64,000 nt of DNA from Campylobacter concisus (lineage in GTDB: Bacteria > Campylobacterota > Campylobacteria > Campylobacterales > Campylobacteraceae), in contig NZ_NDYP01000007.1 of the NCBI RefSeq assembly GCF_002165775.1, positions 62,001 through 126,000 of the forward strand, given 5' to 3'. This document shows positions 35,595-47,437 of the stretch, piece by piece. The notes beneath the pieces were generated by a model. It was not told where the DNA came from and did not search any database. It saw nothing but the letters and a program-made list of their open reading frames with translations. Within the stretch, counting starts at the first letter, position 1; every line of letters begins with the position of its first letter. The position numbers were made by a program, and so were the translations under genes.

Positions 35595-36719
35595 ATGCTT
35601 TTCAAGCGTAACAAAATCATTTTCAACATCCACCTAATAATCGGACTAATTGCGGCTATTCCGCTAATATTCATGACTCTTTCAGCACCATTTGCGTCTT
35701 ATAGAGAAGAGATCAAAAGTGCGATAAATAAAAATTTTATAAACTTAGTTCCTAGCGAAAAAGAAAATTTAAGCTTAAATGAACTCCTAGCTAAAGCAAA
35801 AAATGAGATTCAATTTGATACGCTTGAAAGCTTACAAATAGGTGGAGCAAATGAAGCTTATCGTATAAGCATTACAAAGGATAAAAAGCAATTAAATTTC
35901 TTTATAGATCCAAGAAATGGCGAGGTGATCAGTGAGGATTGGGGTGAGAAATTTCGTATCATTATCTTAAGTCTTCATAGAAATTTAGGACTTGCCTTGC
36001 TTGATAGCAAAGTACCAGCCAATATCGGCAAACAAATAGTTGCCATTAGCTCTATCATCATGGCTCTGCTTGCTATCAGTGGCCTCATCCTCTACGCACC
36101 AGCGATTAAGCGAAATTTTTTAAATTCTCTAAAAATTAAACCAAAAGCAAAGGGCTACGCCTGCTTCTACAACCTTCACACCAGCCTTGGCGCCTACGTG
36201 GCGATCTTACTTGTGGTGATGTCACTAACTGGACTTTACTGGTCTTATGGCTGGGTCAGAAGTGGCGTAAATAGTATATTTTTTGACCTAAAAACAGCTC
36301 CAATGAAAAAAAGTCTACCGCAATCAAATTTACTCCCAATAAGCGACGAGAAATTTAAAGAGATCGAGGCTGCGGAGCAAATTTTTAAAGATAACGTCAC
36401 GCTAGAGCTAAAATCGCTCACGATAAACGTGCCTGAAAACAACCAAACTACCTATACTATAAACTATGAAACTAGCGAGAGCCAAGTGGGCAAGCTAAAG
36501 CTTGACGCGAGCGTTGGCAAGATCAAAGAGAATAAACTTGTTAGCAAGTCTGAAAGCATTCCAGAGGCTAAAAAAGCTGGCCGCAAAGTGCTTAGTCTGC
36601 ACACCGGTGAGATGTTTGGCGAGATCGGCCAGATCGTATTTGCAGTATCATGCGTGATCGCAGTTTTACTAATAATAACTGGCTTTTTCATGACCATAAA
36701 AAGGACTAAGGCGCTCTAA
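35595..36719 (+). CDS. PepSY-associated membrane protein
   Basis: 374 aa. N-terminal helix with IHLIIGLIAAIP, PepSY-type periplasmic domain with NGEVISEDWG, middle helices, the second NLHTSLGAYVAILLV with heme-type His, and a final ALLSLHTGEMFG-like LHTGEMFGEIGQIV helix. These four-helix PepSY_TM proteins act as NADPH-sulfite/ferric-reductase-like or siderophore-iron-release enzymes. RBS AAAGGAG. Iron link is inferred from the family. Confidence 0.82.
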   Translation: MLFKRNKIIFNIHLIIGLIAAIPLIFMTLSAPFASYREEIKSAINKNFINLVPSEKENLSLNELLAKAKNEIQFDTLESLQIGGANEAYRISITKDKKQLNFFIDPRNGEVISEDWGEKFRIIILSLHRNLGLALLDSKVPANIGKQIVAISSIIMALLAISGLILYAPAIKRNFLNSLKIKPKAKGYACFYNLHTSLGAYVAILLVVMSLTGLYWSYGWVRSGVNSIFFDLKTAPMKKSLPQSNLLPISDEKFKEIEAAEQIFKDNVTLELKSLTINVPENNQTTYTINYETSESQVGKLKLDASVGKIKENKLVSKSESIPEAKKAGRKVLSLHTGEMFGEIGQIVFAVSCVIAVLLIITGFFMTIKRTKAL

Positions 36720-36790
36720 ATAAAAGTAAATTTTTACCTTGCTTTGGGTAAGATTTTAAGAAATTTTTACTACAAACAAGAGAGAAATTT

Positions 36791-37813
36791 ATGAATAGAA
36801 AACGCATCTACAACCCAAGTTCAAATGAAAATTTGACCGACAGAAGAGTCTTTAACGGCAACCCGCACGGCATTTTAAATTTCACCAAGGCAAAATACGA
36901 GTGGGCGTTAAAGCTTTGGGACCTCATGGAGGCAAACACCTGGTTTCCAAAAGAGGTCGATACCACCGACGACGTGCGCGACTACGCCTACAACCTCACA
37001 GAGGCCGAAAAACGCATGTATGACCTAGTTTGGAGCCAGCTCATCTCAATGGATAGCTTTCAAACTAACAACCTAGCCGATAACATCAACCCTTACATCA
37101 CCGCACCAGAGATCAACGCCGTGTTAAGCCGCCAAGCCTACGAAGAGGCAAACCACAGCAAGTCTTACGCTGTCATGGTCGAGGCGATCTGTGACAACAC
37201 CGACCTCATCTACGAGATGGAGAAACATGACGATGTCTTACGCGAGAAAAACGACTACATCTCAAGCGTCTATGAAGAACTTGCGGGTGAAGTGACTGAC
37301 GAGAAGCTACTTCTTGCGATGGTTGCCAACCAAATTTTAGAGGGGATCTATTTTTACAGCGGCTTTACAGCGATCTACGCTCTAGCTCGCGCTGGCAAGA
37401 TGCTAGGCTCAGCGCAGATGATACGCTTCATCCAACGCGACGAGATCACGCACCTACTTTTGTTTCAAAATATGATAAATTCAGTCCGCAAAGAAAGACC
37501 CGATCTCTTTACGCCTGAGACTGAGGCAAAAATTTATGATATGTTTGAAAAAGCTGGAAATTTAGAGATCAAATGGGGCAAATACATCACTCAAAACCAA
37601 ATAATGGGCTTTACTGATGATATCATCGAGCAGTACATCCACTATCTCATCGACCAACGCCTAGTTGCGATCGGCCTAAAACGCAAATACAACGTCACTC
37701 ACCCGATCAAATGGGTCGATGACTTTGCGAAATTTAACGACCAAAAGTCAAATTTCTTTGAAGCAAAGGTGACAAACTATAGCAAGGGAAGTATCAGCTT
37801 TGATGACTTTTAA
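36791..37813 (+). CDS. nrdB: Ribonucleotide reductase class Ia, beta subunit
   Basis: Provides the tyrosyl radical for aerobic dNTP synthesis, 340 aa. Diiron ligands are visible: Asp in SMDSFQTNNL, Glu and His in EEANHSKSY (the Tyr of SKSY is the radical Tyr), Glu in EGIYFYSGF, then Glu and His in RDEITHLLLF. The alpha subunit is not in the window. Overlaps the next lipoprotein gene by 11 bases. Confidence 0.95.
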   Translation: MNRKRIYNPSSNENLTDRRVFNGNPHGILNFTKAKYEWALKLWDLMEANTWFPKEVDTTDDVRDYAYNLTEAEKRMYDLVWSQLISMDSFQTNNLADNINPYITAPEINAVLSRQAYEEANHSKSYAVMVEAICDNTDLIYEMEKHDDVLREKNDYISSVYEELAGEVTDEKLLLAMVANQILEGIYFYSGFTAIYALARAGKMLGSAQMIRFIQRDEITHLLLFQNMINSVRKERPDLFTPETEAKIYDMFEKAGNLEIKWGKYITQNQIMGFTDDIIEQYIHYLIDQRLVAIGLKRKYNVTHPIKWVDDFAKFNDQKSNFFEAKVTNYSKGSISFDDF

Positions 37814-38291
37814 AAATAGCATCTTAGCCCTTGCCTGCGTGCTTTTTATAGGTTGCGCAAATAGTAATCAAAGGATAATTGATCAAGCAAATAAAAATAA
37901 TCTCGAAAATTTCTACGCCTACAAGCTTATCAAGGTAAAAGAGACAAGCCAAGCAGAAATCTATCAAGAGATGCCAAACGGCGAAATTGCACCAAGTTTC
38001 GCACCGCTAGGATCTGTGCTAGGAAATGACGTGATGCTTAGCATAAACAAACAGTGTGGCTTTGAAGCAAAAGACCTAAAAGAGGTAAGAGTAGTTTCAC
38101 ATGATGAGGATATAGGTCTTGGCTTTGAGGTCTGGGTTTTTAATGACCCACTCTCCCAGCGCGATGATAAAATCACAGCTATAAGCGTTATTTTAAAAGC
38201 TACACCAAACATCGGTGGTACGGATATAAACTGCAAAATTCCAAAAGACTGCCACGACGAAAAACCTATGACATTTGTATTTGGAAAATAA
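37803..38291 (+). CDS. Hypothetical lipoprotein
   Basis: 162 aa from ATG 37803 (a TTG one codon earlier also possible). Signal with lipobox LFIGCANSN (Cys about residue 19). Rest is a mixed alpha/beta domain ending in two Cys residues (NCKIPKDCHDE). Starts inside nrdB and ends one base before the amidohydrolase start, so it is cotranscribed with both. Family unknown to me. Confidence 0.65.
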   Translation: MTFKNSILALACVLFIGCANSNQRIIDQANKNNLENFYAYKLIKVKETSQAEIYQEMPNGEIAPSFAPLGSVLGNDVMLSINKQCGFEAKDLKEVRVVSHDEDIGLGFEVWVFNDPLSQRDDKITAISVILKATPNIGGTDINCKIPKDCHDEKPMTFVFGK

Positions 38292-39059
38292 ATGGACGAA
38301 AATTTAAACCTAATAAGCCTAACTTTAAAGGCAAAAAATGCAACAGATCGTCTAGAGGAGCTTGCAAATTTAGTTGAGGCTGCGCCTGAAAATTCGCTCA
38401 TTCTTGCAAGCGAGCTTTGCATAAGCGGCTATGACTTTGACGGCTTTTTTGCTGGGGCGAACAAAGCCATGCTTGGTGGCATGATAGGCAGCTTTGATGC
38501 GATGCTACTTGAGCGCTTGCAAGAGGTGCTTAGTCCAGATAAATTTCTTGGTTTTACGCACCTTAGCAGCCTAAACAAAAGCGCAGGGCTCGCTCAAATT
38601 TCAAATCTAAATCCGCACCAACCAAAAATTTATAACGAATTTTTACTTCTTAACTCAAACAACGTCTTTCATTCGCAGTTTAAGGCTGAGCTTTTTAGAC
38701 CAAATTTAGAGCACGAGATCTTTGCCGCCGGCGAGGTGAGCGATATAAATGCCTTTACATTTAAAGGGCTAAAGCTTGGCGTGCTAATATGCTTTGAGCT
38801 ACGTGATAGCAGGCTTTGGGCAAAGCTAAGAGGCTGTGACATCATCATGGTACCAGCCATGTGGGGCAAGGCCAGAGAGGAAGCCTACCTTAGCCTTTGT
38901 AAGGCACTTGCCATTGCAAACAACTGCTACGTCATGATCTCAAGCTCACTTGATCTAGAGGTCGCTGGGGTCTTTTTACCAGATGGCACGCTAGAGCAAA
39001 GCGCGGTTTTTGACGCAAATTTTATCACACAGATAAAGAAAAATTTAGGGCTTTTATAA
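38292..39059 (+). CDS. Carbon-nitrogen hydrolase (nitrilase superfamily)
   Basis: 255 aa with the nitrilase-type triad: Glu in LASELCISGYDF, a candidate Lys in SQFKAELF, and Cys in GVLICFELRDS, followed by CDIIMVPAMWGKAREE. Acts on an amide or carbamoyl bond; the exact substrate is not shown. Directly abuts the lipoprotein gene. Confidence 0.85.
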   Translation: MDENLNLISLTLKAKNATDRLEELANLVEAAPENSLILASELCISGYDFDGFFAGANKAMLGGMIGSFDAMLLERLQEVLSPDKFLGFTHLSSLNKSAGLAQISNLNPHQPKIYNEFLLLNSNNVFHSQFKAELFRPNLEHEIFAAGEVSDINAFTFKGLKLGVLICFELRDSRLWAKLRGCDIIMVPAMWGKAREEAYLSLCKALAIANNCYVMISSSLDLEVAGVFLPDGTLEQSAVFDANFITQIKKNLGLL

Positions 39060-39119
39060 ATTTTAAGATAAGCTTTAAATCGTATAATAACGATTTAATT
39101 TTTGTTTAGGATAGAAATT

Positions 39120-39752
39120 TTGACCCAACTAGAAGCAATAAAATGCCAAAATTTAGCTAGCGACATAGCTGACGAGATCACGCTAAGTCCACTTTTGTTT
39201 GACGCGATATCAAAAACTGAGCGCGAAATTTTCGTACCCATCACCGCCCATGCCTATAAGCTTGACGCACAGCCAATCCTGGGTAATCAGTGGATCAGCT
39301 CGCCGCTAACTGTGGCAAAGATGACGATGGCGCTAGAGTGCGAAAATATGGATAACATCCTAGAAATAGGCTGCGGCAGTGGCTATCAAGCAGCGATTTT
39401 AAGCAAACTTGCACATAGAATTTTTAGTGTCGAGCGAATAGAGAAACTAGCCATGGAGGCGAAAAAACGCTTCGAGGCGCTAAAAATCAGAAACGTACAC
39501 GTAAGATATGATGACGGCAACAACGGCTGGCGAAGCTACGCACCATTTGATCGTATCCTGCTCTCGGCAGCTGCTGATGAGATCTCACCGAATTTATTTA
39601 AGCAGCTTAAAAATGGTGGAATTTTAGTAGCTCCAATGAAAAAAGATGGCAAGCAATTTATCGCTAAATTTAAAAAAGATAAAGATGGAAATTTAGAAAA
39701 AGAGTACTTAGATGAGTGCCTTTTTGTGCCACTTCTTGAAGGTAGAGAGTAA
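39120..39752 (+). CDS. pcm: Protein-L-isoaspartate O-methyltransferase
   Basis: Repairs damaged aspartyl residues by methylating isoaspartate with SAM. Motif I is ILEIGCGSGYQAAIL, then VFSVERIEKLA and YDDGNNGWRSYAPFDRILLSAA; C-terminal GILVAPMK. Start taken at TTG 39120 since AGGAT lies 9 bases upstream; a TTG six codons earlier also fits the frame. 210 aa is usual. Confidence 0.94.
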   Translation: MTQLEAIKCQNLASDIADEITLSPLLFDAISKTEREIFVPITAHAYKLDAQPILGNQWISSPLTVAKMTMALECENMDNILEIGCGSGYQAAILSKLAHRIFSVERIEKLAMEAKKRFEALKIRNVHVRYDDGNNGWRSYAPFDRILLSAAADEISPNLFKQLKNGGILVAPMKKDGKQFIAKFKKDKDGNLEKEYLDECLFVPLLEGRE

Positions 39753-39761
39753 CCTAAAATA

Positions 39762-39783
39762 AGGCAAAGCCTAAGCCTTGCCT
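39762..39783. terminator. Bidirectional hairpin between pcm and the outer-membrane gene
   Basis: AGGCAA and TTGCCT pair, with further pairing inside, located between convergent genes. Confidence 0.55.
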
Positions 39784-39788
39784 AAAGG

Positions 39789-40373
39789 TTAGAATTTATA
39801 AGTATAGCCTGTATAAATTCCTATAGTCGTATCTCTTAGCTGAGCTCCGCTATTTTTCTTATAAAGAGTCTTATCAGCTTTTAAGCCAAACTCGATCGCG
39901 TTATGTTCATCAAATGAGTAGATGCCACCCGCTTTCGCGCCAACTAGCAAGCCTTTGAAATTTTTCTTACTTGTTTCGTTATTAAAACTCTCTCTAACGC
40001 TCAAGTAGCCAAGACCTGTGTATCCGCCAAGAACAGCTTTAAAATTTTCAGTGATGCTTGGTGTATAATCAACACCGCCTAGAAATTTATGCTTACTCCA
40101 TTTTGCGTCTGATTCGCCAGCATTTTTCCTGGCTTTAAAGTCATAATAATAACCGCCATACGCTCTATAGCTGTCAAAATCATAACCACCATAAAAGCCA
40201 AGACCATAGTGACCTTTTTTGAAGTTATTTTTCTCACTACTTGCTATGTTTTTTGTTTTAATTTTTGAGTTAAACGAATAATCACCTTCACCACCAACAA
40301 ATGCACCTTGAGCTAGCGCCGCTGAACTCACCAAAGCTAGAACCAAGCTCGATTTTACAAGTAAATTTTTCAT
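39789..40373 (-). CDS. Outer-membrane beta-barrel protein
   Basis: 194 aa. Signal peptide ends SSAALA; the mature part shows alternating Gly/Tyr/Phe strands (GHYGLGFYGGYDFDSYRAYG, GVDYTPSITENFKAVLGGYTG) and a closing YTGYTYKF with terminal Phe, typical of an 8-strand OmpA/opacity-like porin. Role: envelope stability or adhesion, by analogy. Confidence 0.85.
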   Translation of the reverse strand: MKNLLVKSSLVLALVSSAALAQGAFVGGEGDYSFNSKIKTKNIASSEKNNFKKGHYGLGFYGGYDFDSYRAYGGYYYDFKARKNAGESDAKWSKHKFLGGVDYTPSITENFKAVLGGYTGLGYLSVRESFNNETSKKNFKGLLVGAKAGGIYSFDEHNAIEFGLKADKTLYKKNSGAQLRDTTIGIYTGYTYKF

Positions 40374-40659
40374 ACTTCTCCTTTCGAAATTTTTATGATT
40401 TTACAGTCAAGCTTTTAATCTATATGAAATTTAAATTTAACAAAGCCCTATTTTAATCATCCTTTGGCTTTAAAAATTTAATAAGCTATTTTATACTAGG
40501 TGTGTTACATGGAATTTAATTTGACTATAAATTTATCCATAAAAGTAAATGTAGTAAGCATGAGCATTGTTATAAACTAAGAGTAAAAATACTTAAATTT
40601 GGCACAGCTCTAGGGCAAATCCTAAGCCCGTAGCCATGCCAAATTTATTAAGTTACGCC

Positions 40660-42656
40660 CTAAAAATGCACCTTAAATTTTGCCCAAAAGCTTCTGCCAG
40701 GCTCATAAAGCCTCGTGCCGTTCGGGATAGTTTCGTAGCCTGCGATACCGCCGCCGTAGCCGCCTTTTGAGTTATGATAGGCGTATTTGGCGTCATTTAA
40801 ATTTTCCGCCGCTAGCAAAAATTGATAATTTTTATATTTATAGCCCGCACTTAGCCCCAGCGTCCAAAAGCTATCGCTCTTGCCCAGGTCCATGCCGCCC
40901 ACGTCGCCGTAGCCTTTTTGCGCGCGGTTTTGCGACGCGTTAGCGTAGAAGTCGGCTTTGACGAACCAGTCTGGCTTTTCTAAGCCGGCGCTTAGCTTAA
41001 ACGCTAGAGGCGAAACCTTAGGCAGTGCATCGCCGTCTTTTAGGCCGCCCGCGTTTTTAGTCACCTTGCCGTAGACGTAGGATACTCCCGCCCCCAGCCT
41101 AAATATATCGGCTAGTAGCGTAGTGCCCTCTATCTCGCCGCCGTATAGCAGGGCGTCGGTATTAAAGGCGTCTGAGGACATGCCCATAGTATTATACTTT
41201 AGCATGATATAATCATCCATCTTTGAGACGAAGAAATTCGCGCTTAGTTCGTAGTTTCGATCTTTTAGCACTGCGCCAAAATCCAGCTGAGTGTTTCTTT
41301 CTTTATGCAGCGCTAGGTTTGCGTCCTTGTTCGTTTCCCAGTGATCAGGTAGTCTTTGTGCATGCCCTAGACCTGCGTAGAGAGTTAAATTTTGCAGATA
41401 TTTTTCGTATCTAAAAAACCCTGCGAATAAATTTTCTTTCCTGCTCTTATGCGTTTTTAACAGTTTTCTCTCGCCCGCGTCCAGCCTAAGTCCGCCAAAA
41501 AGCCCGTAGTCGTTTTCAAGGACGTATTCGTTTTGAGTGTATATCGTTTTATACGTTACCTTGCACTCTTTTGCGTGCGGCTTTGATACGGCTGCGTCCA
41601 TTTCGGCTTTAGATACGCCGGCTCCGCCCGTTCCGGCGCCTCTCCACTTAAATACATCCTCAGAGTACCCAGCGCCAAGATAGCTTGTTAGATTGTCGAA
41701 ATTTAGCTCGCCTTCTAGCTTAAAGCCGTACATATCGCGTATCGGGTGACTGATGCTATATCCCTTGCCGCGCCCCGTACCCGGTACCACCGGACGCATG
41801 GTGAAGTTGTCCATTATGTGATCGATTTGATGATAGTACGAGCTTAGCCTGATCTTGTGCTCGCCGACGTCTTGTTCAAATTTGAATCCGAAAGATTTAC
41901 GGTCAAACTGCACGCCGTCCCTCATCCTGTCCGCATACGCCGCTTCGCCCTCGCCCAGATCCGCGCTTAGCTGCAAGGCAGTAGTTTCCGTGGGCGTTAG
42001 CGTGCCCACGAACGAGACGCTGTTGCGTTTATAGTGCGTATGCATTTTCTGTCCGTCGCCACTTTTATAATCGCCGCTCTGGTAGTGCCCGCCAGAAATT
42101 TCTAGGCTACCTAGCTCGTTACCCGCCGCTACGTCTGCAGCAGTTTCAAATCTTCTAAAACTACCACCCAGCACGCTTACGTTTCCTCCGAAGCTCGGTT
42201 TTGACAGCCTTGCTATCTCTCTATCGAAAAATATACCGCCGCTAATGAGTGCGCCGTATCTGACGTCTTGCGGGCCTTTTACGATGCGAACCGAGCTGTA
42301 GTTTTGCGCCGAGATGTAAGTGATGGGCGTATCCATGCGCATACCACAACCGCCGTTTAGCGTGCTACCGTCGATTAGCACCGGCAGTCTGGCCGCCGTC
42401 TGCGAGCGGTAATAAACCTCGCTGCCGCCTCCGCCCTTGCGCTCCATCGTAAAGCCGCTCAAATTTAAAAGCGATTTAGCGATGTCGCCGTTTTCTAGTA
42501 TCGCACCTTTGCCCACTATTTGAGCCTTTGTCGGTTCGTCAAGAATGGACTTTTGTATCTTTGCAGAACGGTAACTGGTGCCAAGTCTATCGTTTCTTCA
42601 GCACCAAGCATTAAATTTGGTACTAGAGCAAATGCCAAAACGTAAGAAATTTTTAT
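40660..42656 (-). pseudogene. TonB-dependent outer-membrane receptor, frameshifted near the N-terminus
   Basis: The 618-aa main frame has plug-domain blocks (SGFTMERKGGGGSEVYYRSQ, VLIDGSTLNGGCG, SVRIVKGPQDVRYGA) and a barrel ending in RSFWAKFKVHF. The signal peptide and TonB box lie in another frame (KISYVLAFALVPNLMLGAEETIDLAPVTV split at about 42570), and the first codon there is ATA, after AGGA. A one-base shift would rejoin the pieces as AKIQKSILDEPTKAQIVGKG. Higher G+C than surrounding genes suggests transfer. Siderophore or metal ligand unknown. Confidence 0.85.
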
Positions 42657-42824
42657 GTTTAGTCCTATGAAATTAATATTTAAAATTAAAATTAAAGCAA
42701 AAATAAACTTAAATAAAGTATAAATATTTATATAACATTAATTTTACAATACAGAAATTTGACTCAAATAGTATTATTTTAGTTGGACTGCATTAAATAT
42801 ATAAAGAAACAATTTTGGTGAATT

Positions 42825-42847
42825 AAAACCGAAGCAATCTCGGTTTT
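42825..42847 (-). terminator. recJ terminator
   Basis: AAAACCGA and TCGGTTTT pair around a 7-nt loop. A second AAAACCGA occurs 30 bases nearer to the gene. Downstream on the minus strand is AAAACCGAGATTGCTTCGGT then TTTAATT. Confidence 0.7.
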
Positions 42848-42884
42848 ATTAAAAATTTTTAGCATTATAAAACCGAGATAAAAT

Positions 42885-44459
42885 TTATAAAATCTCTTTT
42901 ATGAGTAGTTGTGGAGTAACAAGTCCGCGGAATGAATTTTTTGATATACAAAAGATAATATCTATCATCTCGCCAACTCTAGCGTGTCTTGTAAAGTTAA
43001 AAAATAGAGCCTCAAGCGTTTTATTATCCTTTTGTAAGATGAGCTTTAGGTGATTTTGATCTCTTCCTATAAGTCTTTCATTTTTAACAAGAGCATTTTT
43101 TATCTTAAAGACTGGACGTGGATTTTTCTGTCCGTATGGCTCATAAAATTCTAAAATTTCAAGTAGTTCAAAGTCTATCTCGCTTGGCATTATGTCGCCA
43201 AGTAGCTCGTCCGAGCTTTTGCAATCTTGCATATTTAGGCATGAGCAACTTTTATTTATCGCTTCTTTAAATTTCACCAAATTTTCAGGCGCAAGCGTAA
43301 GTCCAGCCGCTCCTTTGTGACCGCCATAGCTTGTTAGTAAATTTTCGTGGCTTGCTATAAGAGATAAAATATCAAGCTTACCAATGCTTCTAGCACTACC
43401 TTTTGCACGACCTTTATCGATGCTAAAGACAATAGCTGGCTTTGCAAAGTGCTTTGCTAGGCGGCTAGCTACGATGCCTATCACACCCTCGTGCCACTGC
43501 TCACCCCAAGTGATGATGACTTCATCGTCTTCTTTTACGTCCTTTAGCGAGCACTCAAAGAGTTGGCGCTCCTCCTCTTTTCTGGAGTTGTTAAATTCAA
43601 TGATCGTATCAAGGTAGTTGTAAGCTTCCTCGATACTTTTAGCACGTAAAAAGTCAAATGAATTCATCGCATCGTCCATGCGTCCGGCTGAATTTATAAG
43701 CGGAGCTATAAGAAAGCTAATATCGTCACACTCAAATTTTTCCTTACCATAAAACTCTTTTATAGCGTGAAATGCGGAACGTTTAGACGCATTTAGCTTA
43801 CAAATGCCAAGGCGAACAAGCATTCTATTCATATCTCTTAGCTCCATCATATCAGCGATTATCGCGATAGCTAAAAGCTCTAGAAATTTGCTCATATCGT
43901 AATTTAGCCCAAAAACATCCTTTAACGCTCCAACCAAATACCAAGCGACCTCAGCACCACAAATTTCGATATTTGGGAAGTTGCAGTCTTCTTGTTTTGG
44001 ATTAATGATCGCATAGGCTTCTGGGAGAACAGCTGGAGGCATGTGATGATCAGTGATAATAAGATCGATGCCTTTTTCTTTACAGATAATGGCCGCATCG
44101 TTTGCAGAGATGCCGTTATCAACGGTGATAATCAGGCTTACATCAGCTGAGAGTTCGTCTATTATCTCAGGATTTAGCCCATATCCATCTTTAAATCTAT
44201 TTGGAATTTTTACTAGGTAGTCTTTCACGCCAAGATCATCAAAAAACTCAGCCAAAATTACGCTCGAAACAACACCATCAACATCATAATCGCCCACAAT
44301 GGCTATACGCTCGTTTTTCTCGATCGCTTCTTTTATGCGATTAGCACCCTTGTAAATATCTTTTAAGGCACTTGGTGTTGGAATTTCACTAATTTTTTTA
44401 TGTATGTCGTTACAAAATCTATGCGCTAGTAAATTCCTTATGTCCTCTTTATTTAGCAT
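42885..44459 (-). CDS. recJ: Single-stranded-DNA exonuclease RecJ
   Basis: 5'-3' exonuclease of recombination and mismatch repair, 524 aa. DHH-family motifs are clear: DYDVDGV, ADVSLIITVDNGI, DHHMPP, INPKQ, then the DHHA1 motif GGHKGAAGL near residue 400. Start chosen at ATG 44459 (MLNKEDIRNLLAHRFCND is the usual N-terminus); an earlier TTG at 44492 is possible. It overlaps a 40-aa ORF by 11 bases, so it is probably coupled to it. The pyrG gene lies upstream, an order also found in C. jejuni. Confidence 0.95.
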   Translation of the reverse strand: MLNKEDIRNLLAHRFCNDIHKKISEIPTPSALKDIYKGANRIKEAIEKNERIAIVGDYDVDGVVSSVILAEFFDDLGVKDYLVKIPNRFKDGYGLNPEIIDELSADVSLIITVDNGISANDAAIICKEKGIDLIITDHHMPPAVLPEAYAIINPKQEDCNFPNIEICGAEVAWYLVGALKDVFGLNYDMSKFLELLAIAIIADMMELRDMNRMLVRLGICKLNASKRSAFHAIKEFYGKEKFECDDISFLIAPLINSAGRMDDAMNSFDFLRAKSIEEAYNYLDTIIEFNNSRKEEERQLFECSLKDVKEDDEVIITWGEQWHEGVIGIVASRLAKHFAKPAIVFSIDKGRAKGSARSIGKLDILSLIASHENLLTSYGGHKGAAGLTLAPENLVKFKEAINKSCSCLNMQDCKSSDELLGDIMPSEIDFELLEILEFYEPYGQKNPRPVFKIKNALVKNERLIGRDQNHLKLILQKDNKTLEALFFNFTRHARVGEMIDIIFCISKNSFRGLVTPQLLIKEIL

Positions 44460-44571
44460 GGTTTTGGCAAGAATTTTTAAAGAACTTACCAACTTTATTT
44501 AATGCCACTTGTTCACTTAAATTTACACCCATATTGCCAAAAATTTGGCTATAAAAATACTTCTTTTTCAT
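44449..44571 (-). CDS. 40-residue basic leader ORF overlapping recJ
   Basis: Reads MKKKYFYSQIFGNMGVNLSEQ..., stops 11 bases inside the recJ start. Ribosome site GAAAGA is modest. Basic and hydrophilic, no known family. Its stop codon placement could couple recJ translation to it. Confidence 0.4.
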   Translation of the reverse strand: MKKKYFYSQIFGNMGVNLSEQVALNKVGKFFKNSCQNHAK

Positions 44572-44805
44572 CGCAATCTTTCGTCTTTATTTTGAATGCT
44601 TGGATTATATCTTTTTGAAATTTAATTTCTTATAATTTTAAATGAAAGTAAGATTTTAGGGCTCATAGCAAGCTTAAAAGCTTTGTTAAATTGATAGTCT
44701 TTACAAATTTAACCCGCCAAAAATAGTAAGTATTAGCAAAAATTTATACAATCAAATTTATAAATTTTAAATGGTTTATGCCATAAAGCTTAAACCATTT
44801 AAAAT

Positions 44806-45357
44806 TTATTCCAAATTTCGCAAAAACTCCAAGTATTCTCTAGCGCCTCGTTCTATTTCGCTGTCGCTTGATACGTAGTCTACGCCCGGAGTCTCTTCAG
44901 CGCCGTAAAATGCGAAAAAGTCGCGGTAATCGGTGCGAAAATAATATTTAAACGCAAGCTCAAACGGCGTAAGAACCTCGCGCAAGCTAAAATGATAGCG
45001 TCCTTGCGGGCTGTAGTCGCTCTTTTTGATGCCTGCGGTCACGGCTAGAGCTATCTTGCGCCCCGCTATGCCGTCCGAACCGCGTCCGTAGGCAAAGCCG
45101 TGCGTCATCACCGCGTCGATCCATGATTTTAAAATCGGAGGGCAGGAGAAGTTGTGAAGCGGAAACTGTAAAACGAGGGCGTCGTGGGCTCTGATGAGTT
45201 CTTGCTCGCGCGCGGCGTCGATGTTGCCGCCTGCGTAAATCTGCGTCAAATCATGAACGCTAAAGCGCTGCGGCTCTTTGAGAGCCTCTTGTAGTAGGCG
45301 TTTGTTTATGACCGAGTTTTGGATGTCAGGGTGGGCTAGAATGATTAGAGTTTTCAT
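44806..45357 (-). CDS. NAD(P)H-dependent flavodoxin-fold oxidoreductase
   Basis: 183 aa from ATG 45357 (AAGGAG upstream), YwrO/MdaB-type quinone reductase: LIILAHPDIQNSVINKRL, VLQFPLHNFSCPPILKSWID, and GFAYGRGSDG. Lies between recJ and pyrG with G+C-rich codons unlike its neighbours, so it was probably acquired. Another homologue is at 57748-58308. Confidence 0.86.
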   Translation of the reverse strand: MKTLIILAHPDIQNSVINKRLLQEALKEPQRFSVHDLTQIYAGGNIDAAREQELIRAHDALVLQFPLHNFSCPPILKSWIDAVMTHGFAYGRGSDGIAGRKIALAVTAGIKKSDYSPQGRYHFSLREVLTPFELAFKYYFRTDYRDFFAFYGAEETPGVDYVSSDSEIERGAREYLEFLRNLE

Positions 45358-45437
45358 TTTTCTCCTTAAAAATCTAGCAAGCAATGGGATTTATTTGATA
45401 AATAATTGAATAAAAACAGCAAAAATTTAAAAGAATT

Positions 45438-45459
45438 TTTAGAGCCAGATGGCTCTAAA
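45438..45459 (-). terminator. pyrG terminator
   Basis: TTTAGAGCC, loop AGAT, GGCTCTAAA: strong hairpin directly after the pyrG stop. Confidence 0.75.
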
Positions 45460-45460
45460 T

Positions 45461-47104
<1,644 letters not shown>

Positions 47105-47220
47105 TTAAATTTATTTATTTTTTAATTACGGATTATACCCCTTAAATATTTAGTAAGGCATTAATCGTATAAATTTTAAAAATTATTCTTTAAGTCTTTT
47201 TGTTATAGACTTCACAAACT

Positions 47221-47436
47221 ATGATAAAAAACTACCTAAACATCATTGCCTCTTTATATATAGACGGCTTTAAAAACATGAAAATAGGCAAAAAATTATG
47301 GCTTCTCATAATAATAAAGCTTATCATCATGTTTGGAATTTTAAAAGCCTTCATCTTTAACGAGACTCTAAATACCAAATTTCAAACCGACGAAGAAAAA
47401 AGCGAATTTGTTATTCGTAATCTAATAAAGGAATAA
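47221..47436 (+). CDS. DUF4492 family small membrane protein
   Basis: 71 aa with one strong hydrophobic helix (LWLLIIIKLIIMFGILKAF). Ends one base before cydA. This family is usually found next to bd oxidase genes, so a role in assembly or stability is likely. Confidence 0.85.
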   Translation: MIKNYLNIIASLYIDGFKNMKIGKKLWLLIIIKLIIMFGILKAFIFNETLNTKFQTDEEKSEFVIRNLIKE

Positions 47437-47437
47437 A

